DNA of 52,437 bases from Bacillota bacterium (lineage in GTDB: Bacteria > Bacillota > Sulfobacillia > Sulfobacillales > Sulfobacillaceae). The first letter of the stretch is position 1, and each line of letters starts with the position of its first letter. The stretch is from positions 1 to 52,437 of the forward strand of contig JAJZAN010000013.1 in assembly GCA_021799435.1 (NCBI GenBank). Direction: 5' to 3'. The position numbers were made by a program, and so were the translations under genes. Below are positions 17,198 to 23,769 of the stretch, piece after piece. The notes below the pieces were generated by a model. That model made no database searches. It worked only from the letters and a program-made list of their open reading frames with translations, and was not told the DNA's origin.

Positions 17198-17228
17198 AAC
17201 GGAGATCGCAGGGAGATTTCCTATATAG

Positions 17229-17253
17229 AAAAGACCCCTCGGGCGGAGGGGTC
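17229..17253 (-). terminator. Rho-independent terminator of the regulator-peptide unit
   Basis: On the minus strand the arms GACCCCTC / GAGGGGTC form an 8-bp stem with a short loop, followed by TTTT. It starts 7 nt after the stop of the 53-aa peptide, so regulator and peptide form one transcript that ends before the acid protease gene. Confidence 0.75.
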
Positions 17254-17260
17254 AGATGGA

Positions 17261-17422
17261 TCACGAGTGTATGGAGATGCCGTCCGTGATGGGAGGATCA
17301 CTTGAACTAGCCATGATGTGATGCAATCCAGGGGATTGTGCCGCCTGGAGTACCGGGGAAGCGGTCGCGGCCATCATGGCGGCGGCCAAAGCGAGAATAA
17401 TCCAGAGAAATCGGTTGCGCAT
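17261..17422 (-). CDS. small secreted peptide, putative signalling pro-peptide of the adjacent XRE-TPR regulator
   Basis: A 53-residue open frame with an excellent ribosome site (AAGGAGGAGATAACGC then ATG). The N-terminus is basic (MRNRF), followed by a hydrophobic core LWIILALAAAMMAA and a signal-peptidase-like site after ATA (residue 21) or QAA (residue 28). The exported tail is SPGLHHIMASSSDPP and then ITDGISIHS. It begins 14 nt after the regulator stop on the same strand and is closed by a terminator. This is the layout of pro-peptide genes behind RNPP regulators (NprX behind NprR, PapR behind PlcR, Phr behind Rap). A similar peptide is coded at 51304-51444. Its role as a pheromone is inferred from position and shape only. 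Confidence 0.65.
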   Translation of the reverse strand: MRNRFLWIILALAAAMMAATASPVLQAAQSPGLHHIMASSSDPPITDGISIHS

Positions 17423-17436
17423 GCGTTATCTCCTCC

Positions 17437-18681
17437 TTATATTTCGGGGAATACGGCCCTCAGGTTTTGCAGACGAACACCAACGTCATCCAACGATCCC
17501 AGAGCGAGTGCACGTTGGGCCAACTGCGTTTCGAGAGCGCCGACGAGCTTCTTGTCTGGGACGCGGGCCAGTTGTTCTTGAATATCCCGCAGCAACGCGA
17601 CAGACCGGTCGTCGGCCCGGATTGCCATCTCCAGCATGCGAGCTGTGAACCAAGAAACCACGAGGGAAGACCCCAGGTGCTGTTTGGCCTCGTCAATCAA
17701 GGTGAGTGTCTCGGCAGTTTGTCCTCGGGCGTTGGCAAATTCGGCTTGCGTCGTGAGCCATTCACCCCATAAAACGTGGTCGGTGGCATCAAGCGTGTGT
17801 GCTTGGTGCACGAGCAATTCCGCTTCGGACCAGTCCCGCTGTTTTATGGCACAGGCAAGCAGGTTGTTGAGGACGCGGAGCTTCAGATTGTCTGGTGCAT
17901 CGATGGACTGGTATATCCGCAAGGTCTCATGATAGGCTCTCTTGGCTTCGCCGAACCGGCTGGTTCGAAAAGCCACCAGACCCAGTCCGAGGTATGCGTT
18001 AGCCTGCCGTTTAGGTTCGCGGACCTCACGAGCCGCTTCCAGCCACTGATCTTCTGCTGCGCGGTATTGGCCGGCTTTCCACCAGGCCAAGCCTAAGTTG
18101 CACATGGCGGACTCCCAAGCCGCATTGCGCGGTTTCTGATGGGTGGCTTGCACCAACGCGCGGAGCGCCTCATCCGGGCGATCCAGCGCGAGTGAGACCT
18201 TGCCAAGGAAGCTTAAGACCTCCATTGTCAATGTGCCGCGAACAGTGGAACTTTGAGCCAGGTGATGCGTGATGATGTAAGCACGCCCTGCCGAACCTCG
18301 TTGCAATAATAGTTCTGCAGACAAGAGTTGGGCATGGGCTCTTTGCAAGGGCGGAAGGGCTGAGTCGCGAACGACTTGGCGCAGGGTCCGTTGAATGTTG
18401 AGCGATGGTACGAAATGCCGGTGCAAGCGGTTAACCAGTGCAGTGCGCAGACTGATATCACGAGCAGAAGCCAGAAGCGGCAAGTCCAGTGACCCGTCCG
18501 GGAGCCCCAATCCGGCGGTGATGGCATCGGTTAGCGCTAAGGATGGGACCATCCGCCCATGCTCAATGGCATTCAAGGTGGAGACTGAGACCTGTCGGCT
18601 CACGCCAGCCAGCTTCAAGCCCTTCTGATGCCGGATTTCTTTGATTGCTTTGCCAATGGCTGTGGGGTGGTTATCCGTCAT
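17437..18681 (-). CDS. XRE-type HTH regulator with TPR repeats (RNPP-like)
   Basis: Cytoplasmic DNA-binding regulator of 414 residues. Residues 8-65 form an XRE helix-turn-helix (LAGVSRQVSVSTLNAIEHGR). The rest is helical, with TPR-like repeats clearest at about 130-330, for example NAAWESAMCNLGLAWWKAGQ and KRQANAYLGLGLVAFRTSR. HTH plus TPR at this length is the plan of NprR, PlcR and Rgg-type regulators, which bind imported peptides in the TPR domain. The small secreted peptide gene directly downstream and the secreted protease after it repeat the nprR-nprX-nprA order. The ribosome site is weak (AATAGG), suggesting low expression. A housekeeping TPR regulator without a peptide ligand is the alternative. 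Confidence 0.8.
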   Translation of the reverse strand: MTDNHPTAIGKAIKEIRHQKGLKLAGVSRQVSVSTLNAIEHGRMVPSLALTDAITAGLGLPDGSLDLPLLASARDISLRTALVNRLHRHFVPSLNIQRTLRQVVRDSALPPLQRAHAQLLSAELLLQRGSAGRAYIITHHLAQSSTVRGTLTMEVLSFLGKVSLALDRPDEALRALVQATHQKPRNAAWESAMCNLGLAWWKAGQYRAAEDQWLEAAREVREPKRQANAYLGLGLVAFRTSRFGEAKRAYHETLRIYQSIDAPDNLKLRVLNNLLACAIKQRDWSEAELLVHQAHTLDATDHVLWGEWLTTQAEFANARGQTAETLTLIDEAKQHLGSSLVVSWFTARMLEMAIRADDRSVALLRDIQEQLARVPDKKLVGALETQLAQRALALGSLDDVGVRLQNLRAVFPEI

Positions 18682-19100
18682 AAGAACCTATTCGCCACCG
18701 ACTTCAAAATCCTTCCAATTGGTGACAAGAAAATTTCTATAGGGAGGTTTAGTCAAAGGCGGTGGTGATAGAAATGCAGCGGGAAACCCCAGGCGGGCCT
18801 TCCGTTCGCCCTTGCGCATGAGCTTTTCATAATGGTGTGTTAGCGCCGTGGTTAGGCCATGGCCCTGGTCATGGTCTTGACCTCGAATCATGAACAGGCT
18901 AGCCAAGGCATGTGATCGGACGGATTCTTCATGAGATTCGGTTGTTCGTATGATGCAGACGCTGAATTAGACAGATTCGGCGTCTGCAGGAACCACGCCA
19001 TGCGGGGAGATCGAGTATCTCGGTGAGGCTTCCCGATTCTCGCATTCCCGCTTAATCGCGGGATCCATCTTTTCCCTCAAGTTTTATCCTCCTTCAAGTA
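18682..19100. other. intergenic region between the XRE-TPR regulator and the SOS cassette
   Basis: No convincing gene was found here. A 72-codon minus-strand frame lacks a ribosome site and is probably chance. The clear structural element is an inverted repeat at 18955-18987. A shorter hairpin (TCCCGC-ttaat-GCGGGA) lies near 19046. The promoter of the regulator must lie in the left part, but I see no strong consensus boxes there. Confidence 0.4.
18955..18987. repeat. 13-bp inverted repeat
   Basis: Arms GCAGACGCTGAAT and ATTCGGCGTCTGC pair at 12 of 13 positions (the other being a G-T pair) around a 7-base centre. It lies about 275 bp before the regulator start and 180 bp before the SOS-controlled start. 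There is no U-run, so it is more likely an operator or RNA structure than a strong terminator. Confidence 0.5.
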
Positions 19101-19129
19101 TTGAATTTCGGATTTTGGGATACTATAAT
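19101..19129 (+). promoter_or_regulatory. sigma-A type promoter of the mutasome-like cassette
   Basis: TTGAAT (19101-19106) and TATAAT (19124-19129) are separated by exactly 17 bp. The expected start of transcription is near 19136, right at the LexA box, so LexA binding would block initiation. Confidence 0.8.
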
Positions 19130-19137
19130 CCCATATA

Positions 19138-19151
19138 CGAACAAATGTTCC
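19138..19151. promoter_or_regulatory. lexA box: LexA (DinR) SOS box
   Basis: CGAACAAATGTTCC matches the Firmicute SOS box core GAAC-N4-GTTC perfectly. It lies 8 bp after the -10 box and 19 bp before the ATG of the ImuB-like gene. The position at the transcription start is that of a classical repressor site. Confidence 0.85.
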
Positions 19152-19169
19152 CTAAGGAGAAAAATCACC

Positions 19170-20258
19170 ATGGCCATCATCTACTGGAAGCTTGGACATC
19201 TTACCGCGGAAGGGTTTCAGCGTCCGCTGGATGCTTATTTGGTCTTTCAGGATGGCCGAGTGTTCGATGTAGACAGCAGCGGGTGGGATCGGGGCATCCG
19301 CCCTGGGGATGTCTTAGCAGAAATGAAGTGGCGCCATCCGGGGGCCACGTGGGTTCCTTGGCGTCCCGATTTTTATCAAAAGTCCTTGACCCAGTTGCAG
19401 GAGTGGCTTTCTCAGCATGCAGCCGCTTTTGAACAAACTGATTTGCGCGAGGGCTGGTGGGAATGGCCGCGTTTGAATTCCACGCAATGGCGTCGACTAG
19501 TTGAGGAAGTGGTGCCGCGGTGGGCTCAACGATTTGAGGCCGGAGCAGCCTCCCATCCATGGATGGCCCATTGGCTGGCGGATGCCGGATCCTCATTGAA
19601 AGTGCCGGTTTGGGAGCATTCTTTTGGGCGAACATACGTTCTTGGGCCGGATCGGGAGGAGCAGTTTTGGCTTAAGATGCCGCTCCGTTACGTAGAGGGC
19701 ATCTCTCAGCAAATGCAAGAACAATGGCGCCGGAGACACTTCCAATGTGTTGGCGATGTGCCCGGCCTTTTGTCTCGTATCCGTCAAGAGGCGCGCATCC
19801 GCCCGGTCGTGCAACCGCCGCATACATTTCAGATTGTGCGTCGGTTTGACGACCCCATCCGCGAGGGACTCGGTGACATCCTCGCCGACATGGCCGAAGA
19901 GGTCCTTGTGCTCTGTCGAAAGAGCGAACAGGGCGTTCGGTTTCTGCGCTTGACCTGGCTTCGGCCCGGCGGGATGGAGCGACGTGAGCGGGAGTGGCCC
20001 AAGCCGGCCGGTGATGCCAAGGCGGTTTCAGCCCGAGTGTTGTCGCTTTTGAACCATCCGCCCTCTCGGCCTTTTGATGAAGTGCAGTTGGAAGTTCGTT
20101 TGGACGCGCTGACACCGGAGCAAATGGAATGGTGGGATATGCCTCGGGTTCGCCCTCAAGTTTCGGAGTTGGCAGGATTGATGCGGTTTAAGCCGAGTCG
20201 CCGCGAATTGCTCTTGCAACATTGGGATTTGTGGCGGATGGCGGGGCGGCGCAGGTGA
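19170..20258 (+). CDS. ImuB-like inactive Y-family polymerase homologue, SOS-controlled
   Basis: A 362-residue protein whose order of segments resembles ImuB: DGRVFDVDSSGWDRGIRPGD (a nucleotide-site strand leading into GIRPGDVLAEM, the Y-family GxRxGMxLxEA motif), then HPGATWVPWRPDFYQ and a palm-like region with LREGWWEWPRL. The catalytic Asp of motif I and the DE pair are not visible, as expected for ImuB, which is a scaffold. A C-terminal QHWDLW could be a clamp-binding peptide. The ATG at 19170 follows AAGGAG; codons upstream belong to the promoter and SOS box. The stop overlaps the next gene (GTGA). The homology is remote, so the name is an inference strengthened by the dnaE neighbour and LexA box. 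Confidence 0.6.
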   Translation: MAIIYWKLGHLTAEGFQRPLDAYLVFQDGRVFDVDSSGWDRGIRPGDVLAEMKWRHPGATWVPWRPDFYQKSLTQLQEWLSQHAAAFEQTDLREGWWEWPRLNSTQWRRLVEEVVPRWAQRFEAGAASHPWMAHWLADAGSSLKVPVWEHSFGRTYVLGPDREEQFWLKMPLRYVEGISQQMQEQWRRRHFQCVGDVPGLLSRIRQEARIRPVVQPPHTFQIVRRFDDPIREGLGDILADMAEEVLVLCRKSEQGVRFLRLTWLRPGGMERREREWPKPAGDAKAVSARVLSLLNHPPSRPFDEVQLEVRLDALTPEQMEWWDMPRVRPQVSELAGLMRFKPSRRELLLQHWDLWRMAGRRR

Positions 20259-20488
20259 CACGACTGGAGACAGTTTGGGTGAGAGATCGGGTGCCGTATC
20301 AATTTTTGTGGCAGCAGCAGTTGGTTGTAGTTCAGCGAATTCTGGACTACTGGAGAGATATTGGGGAGTGGTGGCATAATGAGCCGGAATTATGGTTCTG
20401 GAGAGTACAGAGCCGACAACAGGGAGTTTATGAACTGGCGTGGGATCCCGCGAAAAACCAGTGGTGGCTCTATTATATCTATGACTAA
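20255..20488 (+). CDS. DUF6504-like small protein of the mutasome-like cassette
   Basis: A 77-residue soluble protein starting at a GTG that overlaps the stop of the ImuB-like gene. The pattern PYQFLWQQQLVVVQRILDYW, then GEWWHNEPE, FWRV and GVYELAWD ending WWLYYIYD, looks like the DUF6504 family, which I recall beside DNA repair polymerase genes in Actinobacteria and Deinococci. It is rich in Trp and Tyr. Its function is unknown; a small accessory or interaction module for the translesion complex is a reasonable guess. The next gene starts inside its last eight bases. Confidence 0.6.
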   Translation: MTRLETVWVRDRVPYQFLWQQQLVVVQRILDYWRDIGEWWHNEPELWFWRVQSRQQGVYELAWDPAKNQWWLYYIYD

Positions 20489-20639
20489 GCGGGGCGTGGT
20501 CATCCCGTTCCCAGACGACCGGATTGTACATCAAATACCAGATGAGATGGTCACAATGGGCAGGCATCAATACCGACTGCGGCCCGGATCGCTGGCAGCC
20601 CGTGTTTGGGATCTGGTGACGGTGATTGAAGAGGAATGA
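20481..20639 (+). CDS. 52-aa protein of unknown function in the mutasome-like cassette
   Basis: A short basic/acidic protein starting MTKRGVVIPFPDDRIV and ending TVIEEE. The ATG lies 8 nt before the end of the DUF6504-like gene, and the TGA overlaps the dnaE start (ATGA), so three overlaps in a row tie it into the cassette. No family is recognised, and no ImuA-like RecA fold is possible at this size. An alternative is a longer form from an upstream start in the same frame, but that would overlap the DUF6504-like gene widely. Confidence 0.5.
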   Translation: MTKRGVVIPFPDDRIVHQIPDEMVTMGRHQYRLRPGSLAARVWDLVTVIEEE

Positions 20640-23600
20640 GCCGGGGTGCTCACCTGCATGTCCATTCCGCCTTTTCTTTTTTGAATGGCGCGTCGACGCC
20701 CGAGGCGCTGGTAGAGGCCGCGGCTGAGCAGGGCATTGATACGATTGCTCTAACCGACAACCACCGGGTCTCTGGCATCGTGGCGTTTTTAAAGGCCTGT
20801 CGTCGCTATGGCGTAAAAGGTATTGTGGGAGCTGAAGTTTCGGTCACGTCGCTGGGAAATCTCGTTCTTCTAGTGCCTGATGCGGCAGCTTATGTAAATC
20901 TGACCCAATTGCTGACGCAGGCACATTTAGCGAATCCGCGACTGGAGACGCGAGTGACATGGGAGATGCTGGAGCAGTGGGGTGGCGGACTTATCGCGCT
21001 AACCGGCGACCGGGATGGGGTGCTGGCGCGGGCTTTTATTCGGGGAGATGACGCGGCCCTCTATGCGGCTGAGGAACGGTTAGAGCGAATTTTTGGGCCT
21101 GACCGGGTATTTGTCGAGGTTACCACCAGCTTGCTGCCAGGGGATCGACGGCTGTTTCAGGGTCTCCAGGAAATTGCTCAGCGGCGCCGCTGGAAGGTGG
21201 TGGCGACATCTGCGGCGCATTATGCCAAAAAGGAACAGTTTGGCCTCTATGACCTCATGACCTGTATTCGAGCTGGGCGGCGGATTGAGGAGGTATTTGA
21301 GGTGCGCCGCCTGAACGCGGAAAACTACCTCAAGCCGTGGAGCGACTTTGAGAAGCTGTTCCGGGACTGGCCCCAGGTGCTGTCCAACACGCTGGATTTG
21401 GCCGATCGACTCGAAATGCCGGACTTCTTTCAGCGCCGTTTTCGACCGCTTTTCCCGACTCCGGCAGGTGTGACAGCCGATGCGATGCTGCGGGAGAAGG
21501 TTCTCAAAGGGGCCCGCTGGCGCTACCGTGCGGAGGCCCCTCAAGTTCGGGGACGGATTGAGCGGGAGCTGTCGGTTATCCAGGAACTGGGGTTTTCGGA
21601 TTATTTTTTAGTGGTGGCAGACGTGGCTGATTATGCCCTCCGACAAAAAATCCGATTTTCGGGACGGGGATCGGCGGCGGATTCGGTTGTGGCTTACTGT
21701 CTTGGAATTACTGATGTGGATGCTTGGCGCCGAAATTTATTGTTTGAACGCTTCATGAGCCGGGAACGCCAAGAGATGCCGGACATCGATATTGATTTTG
21801 ACGCCCGGCGGCGTGATGAGGTGGAGCAGTACGTCACTGCTTGTTATGGAGCTGACCATACCGCACGGGTGGCCACCTACCAAACCTATCGTCAACGCCT
21901 GGCGGTTCGAGAAATCGGAAAAGTGATGGGATTTCCTCCCCAAGAACTGGATGCCTTGGCCAAATCGCTGCCGGAAGCACCGCTGGCCAAACTCGTAGAG
22001 CGATGGGATGAGGTTCCCGAATTGCGCCAGTATCCGGAGTCCGATCGCCTCAAAGCAGTGATGACATGGGCAATGGCCATTGAAGGTCTGCCGCGTCATA
22101 TTGGTACCCATTTAGGCGGGGTAGTGATTTCTAAAGATCCCATTGACATGGTGAGCCCGCGGCAAATGTCGCCAAAAGGTGTGGAGATCCTGCAGTTTGA
22201 CAAGCGGGATGTCGAAGACTTGGGGTTGATCAAGCTGGATTTGCTGTCCCTTCGCACGTTATCTGCCGTGGAGATGGCTTCTCAAGCGATTGAGATGCAC
22301 CAGCCGTTTGATTATGACCACATTCCGCTCAATGACGCAGCGACGTTTGCCCGCCTGCAACGGGGCGACAGTATCGGGGTCTTTCAACTGGAGAGTCCAG
22401 CCCAGAGGGCTTTGGCCAAACGGTTGGAGCCCAGCACCTGGGAGGACATTGTGGCCAGTCTGGCGCTGATTCGCCCGGGACCAATTAAAGGCAACATGGT
22501 CGATCCCTTTGTGGCTCGGCGCCGCGGTGAGGAACCGGTCACCTACCCGCATCCTGCGTTGGAACCCATCTTGTCGAAGACGTATGGGGTGGTGCTGTTC
22601 CAGGAGCAGGTTATCGCCATCGCCAGTGCTTTGGCGGGATTTACCCCGGGCGAGGCGGACATGTTGAGGCGGGTGATGACACACGCCCGTTCTACGCAAG
22701 AAATGGAGGGGCTGGGGCAGCGGTTTCGAGAAAAAGCCTTGGCCCGGGGGATTGAGGCTCAGGTTGCGGACGAAGTGTTTCAACAAATGGTGGGGTATGC
22801 CAGCTACGGATTCAATGAAGCGCATGCGGCCGCGTTTGCGGAGACGGCCTATCGCACCACCTACTTGTTGGAACACCATCCGCGGCAATATTTCTTAGGA
22901 CTTCTCAACGCCGAACCCCTGGGGTATTACCCCATTGATGTGCTGTTGGTGGAAGCTCGACGCCGCGGTATTCCCATTTTCCCTGCAGACATCAACTGCA
23001 GCGGGGCGCTAATGCAGGAAGACGGGGACGGGTTGCGAGTCGGATTGGGGTTTTTGCATGGTATGGGGACGGAAATGGCCAGGACACTGGTTTCCATGCG
23101 GCCCCCAGAGGGGTACCAGCATCCGCAGGATATAATCGAGCGGGTGCCGGAAGCCCGTCCGCATGTCATGAAGCTTATTGATGTGGGGGCGTTTGATGCG
23201 ATTAATCCCGATCGGGAGGCGCTGTTAGCTGATGCACAGGGCAATAACCGGTTGAGGTTGACCACTGCCAAATCGCAGCGGGTCTGGAGCCTTTCCGAAA
23301 AGATTCAGGCTGACTATCGTCAGATGGGATTCGGTCAGCATCAGCAATGGATGGCCTTGTGGCGTCCGCACGTCCAGCGGGAGGGTTTTTTGTCGATTGA
23401 TGAGATCCATCAAATTCCCATGGGACAGCCGGTTCGGACCGTGGCGCTGTTTTACCGGCCTCACCGCCCACCTACCCGCAGCGGCCGATTGGTGGTGTTC
23501 TTTTCGTTGGTAGATGAAACCGGGATTTTGGAGGCCCGTCTGTCTACCAAAGGATATCAGCGATTTGGTCACTTGCTGTTTGGCAAAGTGCGGCGCATGG

Positions 23601-23674
23601 TAGCGGTTTCTGGAATCCGCGAACCAGCGGGAATTCGCGTTTCCGCCTTGGCTCCCTGGCCGCCCCAAAGTTAA
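20636..23674 (+). CDS. dnaE2: DNA polymerase III alpha subunit, DnaE2/error-prone type
   Basis: C-family polymerase of 1012 residues. The N-terminal PHP domain has HLHVHSAFSFLNGAS, closer to DnaE2 than to replicative DnaE, and ALTDNHRV. The palm carries PDIDIDFD at about 382-389 with two catalytic Asp, and the third Asp is in IKLDLLSLRTL near 533. GRGSAADSVVAYC and LIRPGPIKGNMV are standard. The helix-hairpin-helix region leads to a C-terminal OB-fold (VVFFSLVDETGILEA). The protein is shorter than replicative DnaE and lacks a long C-terminal tail, as DnaE2 does. Coupling to the ImuB-like gene under an SOS box points to induced translesion synthesis rather than replication. Confidence 0.85.
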   Translation: MSRGAHLHVHSAFSFLNGASTPEALVEAAAEQGIDTIALTDNHRVSGIVAFLKACRRYGVKGIVGAEVSVTSLGNLVLLVPDAAAYVNLTQLLTQAHLANPRLETRVTWEMLEQWGGGLIALTGDRDGVLARAFIRGDDAALYAAEERLERIFGPDRVFVEVTTSLLPGDRRLFQGLQEIAQRRRWKVVATSAAHYAKKEQFGLYDLMTCIRAGRRIEEVFEVRRLNAENYLKPWSDFEKLFRDWPQVLSNTLDLADRLEMPDFFQRRFRPLFPTPAGVTADAMLREKVLKGARWRYRAEAPQVRGRIERELSVIQELGFSDYFLVVADVADYALRQKIRFSGRGSAADSVVAYCLGITDVDAWRRNLLFERFMSRERQEMPDIDIDFDARRRDEVEQYVTACYGADHTARVATYQTYRQRLAVREIGKVMGFPPQELDALAKSLPEAPLAKLVERWDEVPELRQYPESDRLKAVMTWAMAIEGLPRHIGTHLGGVVISKDPIDMVSPRQMSPKGVEILQFDKRDVEDLGLIKLDLLSLRTLSAVEMASQAIEMHQPFDYDHIPLNDAATFARLQRGDSIGVFQLESPAQRALAKRLEPSTWEDIVASLALIRPGPIKGNMVDPFVARRRGEEPVTYPHPALEPILSKTYGVVLFQEQVIAIASALAGFTPGEADMLRRVMTHARSTQEMEGLGQRFREKALARGIEAQVADEVFQQMVGYASYGFNEAHAAAFAETAYRTTYLLEHHPRQYFLGLLNAEPLGYYPIDVLLVEARRRGIPIFPADINCSGALMQEDGDGLRVGLGFLHGMGTEMARTLVSMRPPEGYQHPQDIIERVPEARPHVMKLIDVGAFDAINPDREALLADAQGNNRLRLTTAKSQRVWSLSEKIQADYRQMGFGQHQQWMALWRPHVQREGFLSIDEIHQIPMGQPVRTVALFYRPHRPPTRSGRLVVFFSLVDETGILEARLSTKGYQRFGHLLFGKVRRMVAVSGIREPAGIRVSALAPWPPQS

Positions 23675-23769
23675 ATTTCTAAAGAAAATCGACCGAAATG
23701 CAGGATTTTGACACTAAGTGTCCAATTTTATGGAAAAGAGGGAATTCGGGAGGCAGGTGGAGCGCCGAG

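Noticed and set aside
17176..17200. PlcR box upstream of the acid protease
   Set aside because: The palindrome begins TATGGA on the minus strand but its spacing is longer than TATGNAN4TNCATA, so it is reported only as an unnamed inverted repeat.
18688..18906. 72-codon minus-strand frame before the XRE-TPR regulator
   Set aside because: No ribosome site, no hydrophobic or domain pattern; probably the regulator's upstream region.
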